Below are positions 17,693 to 26,409 of a stretch of DNA of 64,000 nt, piece by piece. The notes below the pieces were generated by a model that was given only the letters and a program-made list of their open reading frames with translations, ran no database searches and was not told where the DNA came from. Origin of the DNA: an uncultured Clostridium sp. (GTDB lineage Bacteria > Bacillota > Clostridia > TANB77 > CAG-508); contig CANSKZ010000002.1 of NCBI GenBank assembly GCA_947647595.1, positions 124,001 through 188,000 on the forward strand. Direction: 5' to 3'. How positions within the stretch are numbered: the first letter of the stretch is position 1; the number at the start of each line of letters is the position of its first letter. The position numbers and the translations under genes are program-made.

Positions 17693-17795
17693 CGGTTCTC
17701 CTTTGCGTTATTTTATCAGAAAATTATATTAATTTCAAGTTTTAAAAATAAAATATATATGATATAATGTAACTATTAAAACTAAGGAGAGAAAC

Positions 17796-18143
17796 ATGGA
17801 TAACAAACAGTTTTTAGGAAAAATAGTAACCGTAAAAATTGACCGACCACTAGGAAGTAAACATCCAGATTGGGATTTTATTTATCCTGTCAACTATGGA
17901 TATATCCCTCATACGATAAGTGGTGACGGCGAAGAATTAGATGCTTATATTTTAGGCGTTTCCGAGCCATTGCAAACATTTTGTGGAAAATGTATTGCCA
18001 TAATTCATCGCCTTAATGATGATGACGATAAATTAATTGTTGTGCCTGAAAATCGAGATTTTTCAGATGAGGAAATTCGCGTTTTGGTGAATTTTCAGGA
18101 GAGGTTTTTCAAAAGTGAGATTGTGCGTGAGGATAAATTTTGA
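17796..18143 (+). CDS. Inorganic pyrophosphatase-like protein
   Basis: 115 residues, single gene on the plus strand with TATAAT at 17763-17768 and an AAGGAG site. It resembles the short family I-type inorganic pyrophosphatases: VKIDRPLGSKHP, FIYPVNYGYIPHTISGDGEELDAYILG, which contain the substrate and metal-binding Tyr and Asp residues (DGEELDAY). This would hydrolyse pyrophosphate in the cytoplasm. It is much shorter than the usual 170-180-residue enzyme, as are related proteins in other Firmicutes, so activity on pyrophosphate itself is not certain. No regulatory site beyond the promoter is seen. Confidence 0.75.
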   Translation: MDNKQFLGKIVTVKIDRPLGSKHPDWDFIYPVNYGYIPHTISGDGEELDAYILGVSEPLQTFCGKCIAIIHRLNDDDDKLIVVPENRDFSDEEIRVLVNFQERFFKSEIVREDKF

Positions 18144-18206
18144 ATGGATATAATTAAAAGTGAGGCATATTTCAGAAAAACCAAACACTATTGCTTTAAA
18201 AATCTC

Positions 18207-19124
18207 TTATTCTAATATTTTTTCTAAAATTTCAACTTGACAATTCGTCGCATCCAACTTGACTTTTGCTCCAATGGGAATCACCACATTTTCACAATTA
18301 TGGCCAAAATCGTTGCATTTTAATAGCGGAAAATGATATTCTTTTAAGTTGTTTATAACAACATCTTCAAACTTGACAGTTTCGGTATCACCTTTGTAAT
18401 ATCCAATCCACAAACCATTTATTTTGTCAAATACGCCATGATATTTTAAAACAGCTAAATAACAATCTATTAATTCTAACGGTGTCGACTTCGCATATGC
18501 TTCTAAAAATAATATTTTATCTGTTAAATCTGGCATATATTCTGTATTTAACAGATTTATCATAGCTTTTATGTTTCCACCTACAATGATTCCTTCTGTT
18601 TCTCCACTTTTTAACGATTTCCAATTTGAATTTTTCTGAAATGTTCCAATTTTGCCATCCATTAATCTTAATACCAAATCACATTTCTCAAAACTGTCTT
18701 GATTCAATTCTGAAAAAGAAACGACATCAGATTGATGAAATGTTATCATACCTGTTTTAGCATAAATGGCATTCAAATAAATCGTAGCATCACTTATTCC
18801 ATAAATAATTTTTGGATTTTTTTTGATGGCTTCATAGTCTATTAATTTCAAACAAGTAAAACTATTTTCTCCACCTTTAGAAGAAAAAATTGCTTTTACA
18901 GTTTTATCAGAAAACATCTGATTGATATCCTCTGCTTTTTCTTCCTTTGTCGCAGAATAACCTAATGTATTTTGAAAAACATATTTTCCTAACTGCACTT
19001 TTAAACCTAGTTCATTTAAAAATTTTATTCCTTTATCAAGTGCTTCTTTTCTATTTTCTGTAACAGGAGTAGATGGCGAAATAATTCCAATCGTATCTCC
19101 TACCTTTAATCGATTTGCTAACAT
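18207..19124 (-). CDS. S66-family LD-carboxypeptidase (MccF-like)
   Basis: 305 residues. The family starts with a nucleophile-elbow region (GDTIGIISPSTPVT), has SKGGENSF, and the catalytic pattern YGISDATIYLNAIYAKTGMITFH followed by SETEGIIVGGNIKAM and, near the end, GHNCENVVIPIG. S66 enzymes cut L,D-peptide bonds in peptidoglycan stem peptides or, in MccF, detoxify microcin C-type peptides. Its start is 10 bases below the APH-like gene stop, which suggests one operon. A second S66 gene at 26.9 kb is only distantly similar, so they probably have different substrates. Confidence 0.82.
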   Translation of the reverse strand: MLANRLKVGDTIGIISPSTPVTENRKEALDKGIKFLNELGLKVQLGKYVFQNTLGYSATKEEKAEDINQMFSDKTVKAIFSSKGGENSFTCLKLIDYEAIKKNPKIIYGISDATIYLNAIYAKTGMITFHQSDVVSFSELNQDSFEKCDLVLRLMDGKIGTFQKNSNWKSLKSGETEGIIVGGNIKAMINLLNTEYMPDLTDKILFLEAYAKSTPLELIDCYLAVLKYHGVFDKINGLWIGYYKGDTETVKFEDVVINNLKEYHFPLLKCNDFGHNCENVVIPIGAKVKLDATNCQVEILEKILE

Positions 19125-19133
19125 TTTAACCTC

Positions 19134-20147
19134 CTAATTTTTCTTCAAAATTTCTACCATTTTATTTATCTGACTTACATAATACTCAATCTCTCCAATC
19201 GATTGCCTAATCTCATTTTCAGCCAATTGGATTTCATCTGCTTGATAAGAATTTCCAATGCAAAGTGACCTTTCCAAATTATATTTTACCCACTGAAGTC
19301 CATCGTAAATACCCGCATATACGATTTTATCAAGTCGTTCATCAAATTTCCTTTTAACAAATTTCTGATAATGTTTTACCATCATTTCAAATTTGCAAAC
19401 CTCAAATTTTCCAACATCTCCACCAGCCCAATTCCAAGCAACTACCATTAATTCAATTAGTGGATTGATATAACCGCTAGCTTCCCAATCAATAATAAAT
19501 GGATTCTCATTTTGCCACATTACATTCTTTCGGTCCAAATCACGATGACTCACAACCAAATCTTGATTCGCTTCCAAAACTGCCATATTTGATTTTTCGC
19601 ACAATTCATCTAACAAATCGCCATTTTGTTCTAACATTGTAACATAACTTTTGTTTTCTTTCTTGGCTAATACAAGATACGAGTTCCAGTCTATTTTCTG
19701 GATTTCTCTTTGCTTTCTTGTTTCTTCCTCGACGTTAGAAAAATCAATTAAATGCAATTTGGCTAGCATTTCCCCCATTATCGCACAATGTTTTTCGGTG
19801 ATTTCTTCTGACTTTAATAGCTTGCCTTCTAAATAAGGAAATACCATAAAAAAGTCACTTCCTACTTGTCTAATCACTTCATTTTCTAACTTAATCGCTG
19901 AAATTACTGGCATTCCATTTTCCTTTGCCAAGCTTGATACTTTCTCTGAAAACACAAAATTCGAATACGCTTCTTCCCTTTTCATAATTCCTGGATTTAA
20001 TTCTTTTACTGCATATATTCCGCTATCTGTCACCACTTTATACATTCGATGCGACAAACCACCTGTTATTGGACTTATCTCTATAATTGAATTTCCCAAA
20101 TGAAATTGCTTTATTAATTTTTCAATTCTTCCGTTTCTATTTTTCAT
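19134..20147 (-). CDS. Aminoglycoside phosphotransferase-fold kinase
   Basis: 337 residues from the ATG at 20145-20147, which follows GAGGAAT. It has the APH/choline-kinase fold: ITGGLSHRMYKVVTDSGIYAVKEL (nucleotide loop and Lys), VVSHRDLDRKNVMW (catalytic HxDxxxxN) and PFIIDWEASGYINP (metal-binding DWE). Members phosphorylate small hydroxylated molecules including choline, homoserine, fructosamine and aminoglycosides. The neighbourhood of repair and salvage enzymes suggests a metabolic or detoxifying role; antibiotic resistance cannot be inferred from the fold alone. Confidence 0.78.
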   Translation of the reverse strand: MKNRNGRIEKLIKQFHLGNSIIEISPITGGLSHRMYKVVTDSGIYAVKELNPGIMKREEAYSNFVFSEKVSSLAKENGMPVISAIKLENEVIRQVGSDFFMVFPYLEGKLLKSEEITEKHCAIMGEMLAKLHLIDFSNVEEETRKQREIQKIDWNSYLVLAKKENKSYVTMLEQNGDLLDELCEKSNMAVLEANQDLVVSHRDLDRKNVMWQNENPFIIDWEASGYINPLIELMVVAWNWAGGDVGKFEVCKFEMMVKHYQKFVKRKFDERLDKIVYAGIYDGLQWVKYNLERSLCIGNSYQADEIQLAENEIRQSIGEIEYYVSQINKMVEILKKN

Positions 20148-20194
20148 TTTAAAATTCCTCTTTCTTTGAAAATTTTCTTTGTAAACAACACACA

Positions 20195-20223
20195 TTGACA
20201 TTTTATGTAAAATATGATATAAT
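20195..20223 (+). promoter_or_regulatory. Promoter of the small plus-strand gene
   Basis: Perfect TTGACA (20195-20200), 17-bp spacer, TATAAT (20218-20223). Confidence 0.85.
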
Positions 20224-20300
20224 TATATTGTATACTAATTATAAACTTTTTCTCCCAGTTTTTACAATGGAAGAAAATCACCCAATTAAGGAGGAAAATC

Positions 20301-20648
20301 ATGGCAACAGAAACAGAAATTAATAAGATTCTTGCAACAAAAAAGAAGCGGTTAAATGAAATTATACAATCTAATAACCCTAATGACCCAACGCTACAGG
20401 AAAATCACGTAAGAAGGGTTTCTAACGCAAGAACTTTTCTCGAAGAACTGAAAGAAGTGTTTTCTCTTGCAGAAAATCACTGTCCACAAGTAGAGATTGT
20501 TCCCAAAAAAACCTTTGATGAACAAATCCAGAAAGCTGATTTTGCAACAATGGAATTTGAAGGTCTTTTCTGTCAAATCGTGAATGTAACCAGCTATCCT
20601 GAAAAACATCTCTGGCTTGTTTATACGGCTTCGTTAGAACGCTTGTAA
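20301..20648 (+). CDS. Small hypothetical protein with an unusual in-frame CGG codon
   Basis: 115 residues, no recognised domain; helical and charged N-terminal half, mixed C-terminal half ending YTASLERL. Expression signals are excellent: consensus promoter, AAGGAGG site, GC-rich terminator. Codon use differs from its neighbours, with CTC, CTG, AGC and CCC codons and the only in-frame CGG (20349-20351, codon 17) I found outside the six frameshifted genes. A +1 shift there would meet TAA at once, so in this gene CGG must either be read as an amino acid or stop useful translation. The composition suggests recent arrival by transfer. Confidence 0.6.
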   Translation: MATETEINKILATKKKRLNEIIQSNNPNDPTLQENHVRRVSNARTFLEELKEVFSLAENHCPQVEIVPKKTFDEQIQKADFATMEFEGLFCQIVNVTSYPEKHLWLVYTASLERL

Positions 20649-20691
20649 TGCCATACCAAAAGTAATTTCATTTGTTGCTTTTGGACAGAAT

Positions 20692-20719
20692 CTCTGGCTC
20701 ATCTGCCGGAGTTTTTTGT
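20692..20719 (+). terminator. Terminator of the small plus-strand gene
   Basis: Stem CTCTGGC (20692-20698) with GCCGGAG (20705-20711), then TTTTTTG. It is more GC-rich than other terminators in the window. A weaker CCAAAAG/CTTTTGG hairpin lies before it at about 20655-20684. Confidence 0.75.
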
Positions 20720-21502
20720 TTATTTCATCAGCTTTGCCAATTGATTTGCTACTTCATATCCCTTTTGATAAAATTCTTCAATCGACATTTCTAAATAATG
20801 ATAACGATACGTCAGTTCCAATGTAATTGGTTCCTCAAAATGACATTCTTTTAATTGGTGCATTACATGTTCCCAATCAATCGTTCCATCAAATGGCATT
20901 AAGTGCAAGTCGTCGGATTTGTCATTGTCATGCAAGTGAACAGTGAAAATTCGATTTTTGAAAAATTCATAATCAAATTTATCATCAAAAAAAATATGGC
21001 AGTGTCCTGAATCATAGCAAAGTCCAATGTTACTATTATCTAAATGAGAAAATACATATTCTAAATATTCATATCTTTTTGTATTTTCAAAAGCAATCTT
21101 GATGCCCAATTCTTCCGCATAATCAACAATTTCCTTAATTCTACGCAAACCTATTTCACTACAAATAATTTCAGGATTCGTTCCAATCAAATGCATCACA
21201 ACAAGCAAAATATTATTTTTCTTACAAATACGCAAATCATTTTTATATCGTTCGACAAACGCTTCTCCTGTTTCATTATCTCGCCAAATTTCATTAACCT
21301 TTTTATAACCCAAATGCGCACAAATAATATTCAATCCTACTTTTCGCGCATAATCCAACTGCTCTTGCTGACTACACGCCCAATCTTCGTTATACCATTG
21401 TACAAAAGCATTTTTGAAACCAGCCTTTTTTATCGCATCAATGGTTTCAATTGGGGTTACATTTTTATTATCATTTTGAATGGCTACTGCAACTTCGTTC
21501 AT
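20720..21502 (-). CDS. Sugar phosphate isomerase/epimerase-like TIM-barrel protein
   Basis: About 260 residues from the ATG at 21500-21502 (AAGGAGAAAC site). Xylose-isomerase-like/AP-endonuclease-2 fold with the expected metal ligands in IAFENTKRYEY (Glu), LCYDSGHCHIF (Asp, His), VHLHDNDKSDDLHLMPFDGTIDW (His, Asp) and a final Glu in PITLELTYRY. Family members interconvert or epimerise sugars or inositol derivatives, or act in related aldose chemistry. Substrate cannot be assigned. It is followed convergently by the foreign-looking small gene. Confidence 0.82.
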   Translation of the reverse strand: MNEVAVAIQNDNKNVTPIETIDAIKKAGFKNAFVQWYNEDWACSQQEQLDYARKVGLNIICAHLGYKKVNEIWRDNETGEAFVERYKNDLRICKKNNILLVVMHLIGTNPEIICSEIGLRRIKEIVDYAEELGIKIAFENTKRYEYLEYVFSHLDNSNIGLCYDSGHCHIFFDDKFDYEFFKNRIFTVHLHDNDKSDDLHLMPFDGTIDWEHVMHQLKECHFEEPITLELTYRYHYLEMSIEEFYQKGYEVANQLAKLMK

Positions 21503-21551
21503 TTGTTTCTCCTTATTTTTAATTTTCCATTTGATTGTATCATACAAAAGT

Positions 21552-21582
21552 AAAAAAAGAAAGCTTTTTGTCGCTTTCTTTC
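21552..21582 (-). terminator. Terminator after the RNase Z-like metallohydrolase gene
   Basis: Stem AAAGAAAGC/GCTTTCTTT (about 21555-21564 with 21573-21581), T run on the minus strand. Confidence 0.7.
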
Positions 21583-21602
21583 AAAACTTTGTTTACTTAA
21601 GT

Positions 21603-22409
21603 TTACAAAATAATTTCCTCCAAATCATCTGGCACATACACATTTCCTGCAAAATACTCTTTTGCTTCTTGCGTATATAATTCTTTTCGATTTGCTAAAT
21701 TATTATCTCTCGTATGCCACAAAATTAAGTTTTTTATCTCCAAATTTCGCATCTTTTCTGCCACATCTTTTACAGTCGAATGATTGTGCTGATGCGAATT
21801 GTAAATTTCTTTTTCTGTCTCTTGACAAAACGCCTCATGACAAACCCAATCTGTATTTCTAATTTTATCATATAACTTTTCACTACATGGAATATCGCCC
21901 AAAAAAGTAAATATTTTTCCACTGTTCAATTTGACTTGAAAACCATATTGTGTCAAATCTTCTTTCGGATATAAATTCAGAATTTTCATTGGATAACCAA
22001 TCACTAAATATTCTTGTTCATTTTCAATTTCATGAAAAATCACATTCTCTTGAAAAATCTCATCATACTTTTTGGAAAACGTATCTAGCACAAATTTTTC
22101 AACAATTTCTTTTACTTCTTTAGCACAATAAATATTTAATTTTCCCATATACTCTTGCTTACTTTTTTTATAACAAACCATGCGCAAAACATAAAATATT
22201 CCTAGCAAATGGTCAATATGCTTATGTGAAATAAACACATCATGAATATCCGAAATGTCGATACCAACCTTTTGGATTTGGTTAATCACTTGGCTTCCGC
22301 CTCCTGTATCAACTAATAAATATTTTCCATTATTTTCTAATATAAAACACGTATTAAAACAATTCAATGTAATTGCGTCGCCTGTTCCCAAAACGAGTAT
22401 TCTTTCCAT
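21603..22409 (-). CDS. Metallo-beta-lactamase-fold hydrolase, RNase Z/phosphodiesterase-like
   Basis: About 268 residues. I take the ATG at 22407-22409, five bases after GGAG; a GTG two codons earlier overlaps the site. Metal-binding motif SHKHIDH at 61-67 follows LLVDTGGG (33-38), later TFLGDIPC and LILWHTRDNN give the remaining ligands (Asp, His). The short domain with GTGDAITLNCFNTCF resembles the ElaC/PhnP/cyclic phosphodiesterase group acting on phosphodiesters. It directly follows another metallo-beta-lactamase-fold gene, with only 8 bases between stop and start, so both are probably co-expressed. Confidence 0.78.
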   Translation of the reverse strand: MERILVLGTGDAITLNCFNTCFILENNGKYLLVDTGGGSQVINQIQKVGIDISDIHDVFISHKHIDHLLGIFYVLRMVCYKKSKQEYMGKLNIYCAKEVKEIVEKFVLDTFSKKYDEIFQENVIFHEIENEQEYLVIGYPMKILNLYPKEDLTQYGFQVKLNSGKIFTFLGDIPCSEKLYDKIRNTDWVCHEAFCQETEKEIYNSHQHNHSTVKDVAEKMRNLEIKNLILWHTRDNNLANRKELYTQEAKEYFAGNVYVPDDLEEIIL

Positions 22410-22417
22410 ATTCACTC

Positions 22418-23074
22418 CTATTCAATTTCCATCGTTTCATCATTTTCCAAAATTTCATATTCCACTTCGTATTTATCAAACATCTCCTGTATGAATTTGA
22501 AATCTGGCGGAAAAGCTGGATTATCCATATGAATTGGAATCGTCAAAACAGCGCCAACTTCTTTGGCATAAAGTGCTGCTTCAAAAGCCGACATTGTCAA
22601 ACCATGACCTGTGACTGGAGTACACAAAATATCTGCCTTGTAATCGTTTTTGAAGCAAATCGTATCACTTGTTGCATATAAGCGATTTTTACCATCATCC
22701 ACAATATAGCCAACATTTTCATGAATTTCTTTGTCACCTTTTAGCAATGGCTGGTAACCATGAATCGCATGCACTACTTCAATTTTTACATCGCCTAATT
22801 CAATCACATCATTTTCTTTTACAATTTGAACAGCAATGCTTTTATCCACATTTTGTACTTCTTCTGTGGAATAAATTTTGATATTTTGATTTAGTTTTTT
22901 AAGTACTTCTGTGTTATAATGGTCAGGATGCTTATGCGTAACCAAAACAATATCTGCTGTGTTCCAAATAGCAAAATATTCCTCCTTATATTTTAAATTT
23001 CCTGGGTCAATTAAAATTTTCTTATTTCTTGTTTCAATGAATAAACAAGATTGCGGAAATTTTGTAATTTTCAT
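22418..23074 (-). CDS. UlaG-like metallo-beta-lactamase-fold hydrolase
   Basis: 218 residues with the compact L-ascorbate-6-phosphate lactonase/UPF0173-like fold. It lacks the long N-terminal strand region and has THKHPDH (46-52), VVHAIHGY (metal His), YATSDTIC (Asp) and IPIHMDNPAF (final His). Such enzymes open lactones or hydrolyse related esters; many members have no known substrate. It is the first of two adjacent metallohydrolase genes and precedes the GNAT cluster on the same strand. Confidence 0.78.
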   Translation of the reverse strand: MKITKFPQSCLFIETRNKKILIDPGNLKYKEEYFAIWNTADIVLVTHKHPDHYNTEVLKKLNQNIKIYSTEEVQNVDKSIAVQIVKENDVIELGDVKIEVVHAIHGYQPLLKGDKEIHENVGYIVDDGKNRLYATSDTICFKNDYKADILCTPVTGHGLTMSAFEAALYAKEVGAVLTIPIHMDNPAFPPDFKFIQEMFDKYEVEYEILENDETMEIE

Positions 23075-23147
23075 TTTTTATCAAACCTTTCGTTTTTTTA
23101 TTTAGTTAATTTATATCATAAAATTTCAAGTTTGTATAGATTAATTT

Positions 23148-23715
23148 TTACACATTTTTATTCTTTATATAACTTTCCTGAAACTCCTCCGCCAAAATAT
23201 CCATCTTAACATCATCATAATATTTTCCATTCAAGAAATAACTTTGTCTTCTTCTCCCAAATTCCTTAAACCCAACTTTTTTGTAACACTTAATTGCTCT
23301 TTCATTAAAGGATTTAACGTTTAGCATAATATTATTCAAATTCAAATAATGAAAACCATAATCTAACAACAATCTCAAAACTTCTGTCCCCAAACCACGA
23401 CTTCTATTTTCTTCATCCCCAATAAAAATGCCAACCGTCCCCGTTCGATTTGGATAGCTAATATCATGCAAACCGCAATTTCCAATTAATTTGTCATTTT
23501 CCATTTTTACAATTGAAAAATAAAACTCATTTTTTTTATTCATCGCTTCTTCCATCCAAGCTTTCTCAGCTTCAATTCCCATCATCCCGCGCACTTCTTC
23601 CAACTCCATCTGTTACACGAAAATCGCAAAACCATTCTACATATTTTTCCGCATCTTCTACATTCATTGGCGATAAATAAATATTTTCTCCCACTAACTT
23701 TTTAAAATATTTCAT
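23148..23715 (-). CDS. GNAT acetyltransferase (RimJ-like), read through a +1 shift at a CGG codon
   Basis: The gene opens at 23713-23715 behind GGGAGGG and runs MKYFKKLVGENIYLSPMNVE to VTDGVGRSA. At the CGG at 23587-23589 (codon 43) the starting frame would stop five codons later. One base on, the family continues as GMMGIEAEKAWMEEAM, then IGDEENRSRGLGTEVLRLLL (acetyl-CoA loop) and CYKKVGFKEFGRRR. The restored protein is 188 residues, a usual length for ribosomal-protein-type or small-molecule N-acetyltransferases. The total length is 3n+1 and no other defect is seen. The acceptor is unknown. Confidence 0.82.
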
Positions 23716-23727
23716 TTTCTTCCCTCC

Positions 23728-24192
23728 CTAAATTTCCATTGAATACGCTATACTTTTCACTTTCATGCCAAAATTTTCATATACTTTAATTGCCTTTTCA
23801 TTTTCTCGATTTACTGTCAAAGACAAATCTGTGCAACCATTCTTTTTTCCAAAATCTTTTGCAAAATTCAATAACGCATTTCCAATTCCTTTTTCTCTCC
23901 ATTTTTCATCCACACAAATAGCATCAATTTTCAAATATTTTCTAAATTTAAGACCATGATGATTTTTCTCCTGCATCGAAATCGTAACATAACCCACAAT
24001 TTCATTTTCCAATTTTGCGACAAATATTTCCTCGTTTTCAATTAAACTTTCAAAATATTCCTTTTGAATCACCTCTTCCACACGCAAATATAAATCTGGT
24101 CTCCATGCAACATGTATGTCGTGAACTTGTTTGGCTAATGTATTTACTTTTTCCAAATCTTCTATTTTTGGCATTTCTATCTTTATATCCAT
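23728..24192 (-). CDS. GNAT-family N-acetyltransferase
   Basis: About 154 residues from the ATG at 24190-24192 behind GGGAGG. GNAT fold with the acetyl-CoA pyrophosphate loop DEKWREKGIGNALL followed by NGCTDLSLTVNRENEKAIKVYENFGMKV. It is intact, in contrast to the neighbouring GNAT that carries a CGG break. The acceptor is unknown; the family acetylates amines on proteins, antibiotics or metabolites. It is part of the densely packed run of small enzymes between 18 and 30 kb. Confidence 0.8.
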   Translation of the reverse strand: MDIKIEMPKIEDLEKVNTLAKQVHDIHVAWRPDLYLRVEEVIQKEYFESLIENEEIFVAKLENEIVGYVTISMQEKNHHGLKFRKYLKIDAICVDEKWREKGIGNALLNFAKDFGKKNGCTDLSLTVNRENEKAIKVYENFGMKVKSIAYSMEI

Positions 24193-24202
24193 TTTTTCCT
24201 CC

Positions 24203-24766
24203 CTACAATTCAAATTTCTCTTTTATCATCTTCGCCACTTCCTCAGCTGAAAGATTCGTATTATCAATTTTCAAATAATTTTTGAAAATCTTTTCTCCTT
24301 CTCCTGGCTCAGAATTCAGCCTGTGTTTTTTGAGCGAATTCAAAAGCTCGTTTTCGCTCCATTCCAAATCTCGTTTCGAAGCTTTATGTTCCAATCGATT
24401 CGCTGTTTTATTTCTACGCAAACGTTCTTCTAAAGTCGTTTCCAACTCCACGACATACGATTCCTCAAACAAGCTCATCCATTTTCCCGTTTCCACTTTT
24501 TCTTTTTCACAATCATTTCCAAAATCGAAACATCCTGTAAAAATAATGCCTTTTTGCTCACTTTTGGCAAATTCCTCAAAAATCTGCAAGCGAAATAATC
24601 CATTTAATTTTTTAAACTGCTCACTACTATATTCAAATAAATTCAGTAACAAATCAATCGTCATATGATTATAAAACAACTTATAATCAATCAATTTCGA
24701 AAGTTCCTGTCCAACCGTCATTTTTCCAACTGCCTGTGGACCGATAATTAACACAAATTTTGGCAT
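24203..24766 (-). CDS. P-loop ATP-binding protein, shikimate kinase/AAA-like
   Basis: About 187 residues from the ATG at 24764-24766, which gives the usual start MPKFVLIIGPQAVGKMTVGQ with the Walker A loop GPQAVGKM. FTGCFDFG and VVELETTLEERLRRNKT (a kinase LID-like segment with Arg residues) follow. The fold is that of small-molecule kinases such as gluconate or shikimate kinase, but the substrate pocket is not one I recognise. It overlaps the stop of no gene, and sits 10 bases above the GNAT downstream, so it is likely in the same transcript. Confidence 0.7.
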   Translation of the reverse strand: MPKFVLIIGPQAVGKMTVGQELSKLIDYKLFYNHMTIDLLLNLFEYSSEQFKKLNGLFRLQIFEEFAKSEQKGIIFTGCFDFGNDCEKEKVETGKWMSLFEESYVVELETTLEERLRRNKTANRLEHKASKRDLEWSENELLNSLKKHRLNSEPGEGEKIFKNYLKIDNTNLSAEEVAKMIKEKFEL

Positions 24767-24821
24767 TTTCTTCTCCTTTCTAAGAAGCATTATATTGTTT
24801 TTCTTAAGAATATTATTTGTA

Positions 24822-25511
24822 CTATGCATTTCTCTCAATCACAATATCTGCCACCGTTAAATTATTTTCATTTAACACATTTTGTAAAATCACATCTGCA
24901 ACTTCGTTTGGATTCATAAAAGAATTCTGCTTTTCTTCTGTCACATAATCTCTACTATTTTCATAAAAATATGTATTCATTCCACCAGGATACACACCAA
25001 TTATTTTTACACTCGTTCCTTTATAAGCAACTTTCAAACTTTCCGTATAACCTCTTTCGCCCCATTTGGTAGCACAATAAACACTTTCCTGCTTGTTGCC
25101 TCGCAAAGCTGCTGAAGACATGATATTCACAATTTTTACATCTTTCTCCTCCGTAACCTTCAACACTTGTGTTGATGCAATAATCATGCCTTGTAAACCT
25201 TTCAAACATTTTTCAATATCTTTTTTTGTATATTGGGTTGGTAACTTAAAAGAAGGTTCTCCTACATTATTTACAAGAATTTTAATTTTTCCAATCTTTC
25301 CAATTTCCTCAATGGTGCGAATCATAAATTCTTCATCTGAAACATCTCCACAAAACCCGCAGTAATTTTCTTTCAATTCTTTTTGCAGTTTATTTATTTT
25401 TTCTTCGTTTCTGCCTATGTTGCACACAAACCATCCTTTTGCCAAAAATTGTTTTACCAATTCTAAACCTAATCCTCTTGTTCCACCAGTTACAATTGCA
25501 ATATTTTTCAT
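24822..25511 (-). CDS. Short-chain dehydrogenase/reductase
   Basis: About 229 residues from the ATG at 25509-25511. Rossmann start IAIVTGGTRGLGLELVKQF (GxxxGxG NAD(P) loop), LVNNVGEPSF for the NNxG motif, IMSSAAL with catalytic Ser, and YCATKWGERGY for the catalytic YxxxK. It should oxidise or reduce an alcohol or ketone with NAD(P)H; the substrate is unknown. The 3' end is 55 bases above the kinase start. In context it belongs to the run of small cytoplasmic enzymes. Confidence 0.85.
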   Translation of the reverse strand: MKNIAIVTGGTRGLGLELVKQFLAKGWFVCNIGRNEEKINKLQKELKENYCGFCGDVSDEEFMIRTIEEIGKIGKIKILVNNVGEPSFKLPTQYTKKDIEKCLKGLQGMIIASTQVLKVTEEKDVKIVNIMSSAALRGNKQESVYCATKWGERGYTESLKVAYKGTSVKIIGVYPGGMNTYFYENSRDYVTEEKQNSFMNPNEVADVILQNVLNENNLTVADIVIERNA

Positions 25512-25524
25512 AAATTTTCCTCCT

Positions 25525-25878
25525 TTACTTTTTCTCCATTTCCCAACTTCTAAACCAAACACACTGCAAATTATCATCAAACTTTATCTCATAAATCCCA
25601 TCAAAAACTTTTACATCTCTTTCAAACAGCCACTCCACAATCATTGTATTTTTCTCAATTGCCAATATCTTAAATTCAATTTTCTGAATCTCTTGATTTT
25701 TAATATCCCCCCACTCTTTCCTAATTTCCTCAAAATTCGTAAAAGGTTCTACAAACGGTGTTTCTTGATAATAAGTCGTTCTAACAAATAAACTACTTGC
25801 TCCTTCGACATCTCTATTTTTCCAAAAAGTTCTCAATTTTTCTAACCATGCATTTGCAAAATCATAATTCAATTTCAT
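25525..25878 (-). CDS. SnoaL/NTF2-like domain protein
   Basis: About 117 residues starting at the ATG at 25876-25878. The pattern LNYDFANAWLEKLRTFWKNR, EGASSLFVRTTYYQETPF and IVEWLFERDVKVFDGIYEIKF is that of small alpha+beta cone proteins of the SnoaL/NTF2 superfamily. These may bind or isomerise small molecules, or act as accessory domains; no active site can be assigned. It overlaps the 3' end of the Nudix gene by 17 bases, so their translation is coupled. Confidence 0.65.
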   Translation of the reverse strand: MKLNYDFANAWLEKLRTFWKNRDVEGASSLFVRTTYYQETPFVEPFTNFEEIRKEWGDIKNQEIQKIEFKILAIEKNTMIVEWLFERDVKVFDGIYEIKFDDNLQCVWFRSWEMEKK

Positions 25879-26401
25879 CTTCTCTTTTCCTTTCTCCAAA
25901 CCTCTCTTTCATAATCCCATAAAACTTCCTTGCAGCAACACTCAACTCTTCCTCGTTTACTTCTCCCATTTTATATTTTTCATAACCAAGATTCTTTGTT
26001 GGTTCTAAAATTTGCAATTCTCCGCCTTCAAAAGTACCTTTATAGGCAAGAAGAATCCAATAATTTTCTTTATTTTCTCTCAAATCAAACGTCTTTTCTC
26101 CAATCGTCGTTATAAATTCATTGACTTTTATTTTTGCATTTTCACCAACTTCCTCGACAATCTCTCGTTGCAAAGCACTTCGAAAGTCATAGTCCGTCTC
26201 CTGAACACCTCCGCCGATTCCCTCTAACTTAAATCGTTCATCACGACACGCTGGACCTCTTCTTTGCAAAATCAATCGATTTTCCTCATCAAAAGCAAAC
26301 ACAATCACAGCTACTTTATATTCTGTCGGCACTTCTGGATACTTTTTCAAAACTTCTTTTAACGCTTCAAAATCTTTCACTTCTTCTAAAAATAACTCCA
26401 T
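25862..26401 (-). CDS. Nudix hydrolase
   Basis: 179 residues with a clear Nudix box, GGGVQETDYDFRSALQREI followed by VEEVGE (REUxEExGU), preceded by FAFDEENRLILQRRG. Nudix enzymes cleave nucleoside diphosphate derivatives, for example damaged nucleotides, sugars or cofactors; substrate cannot be told here. It sits in a run of repair/salvage-type enzymes (HAD, HD, GNAT). The last part overlaps the SnoaL-like gene. Confidence 0.87.
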   Translation of the reverse strand: MELFLEEVKDFEALKEVLKKYPEVPTEYKVAVIVFAFDEENRLILQRRGPACRDERFKLEGIGGGVQETDYDFRSALQREIVEEVGENAKIKVNEFITTIGEKTFDLRENKENYWILLAYKGTFEGGELQILEPTKNLGYEKYKMGEVNEEELSVAARKFYGIMKERFGERKREDEIEL

Positions 26402-26409
26402 GTTTCCTC

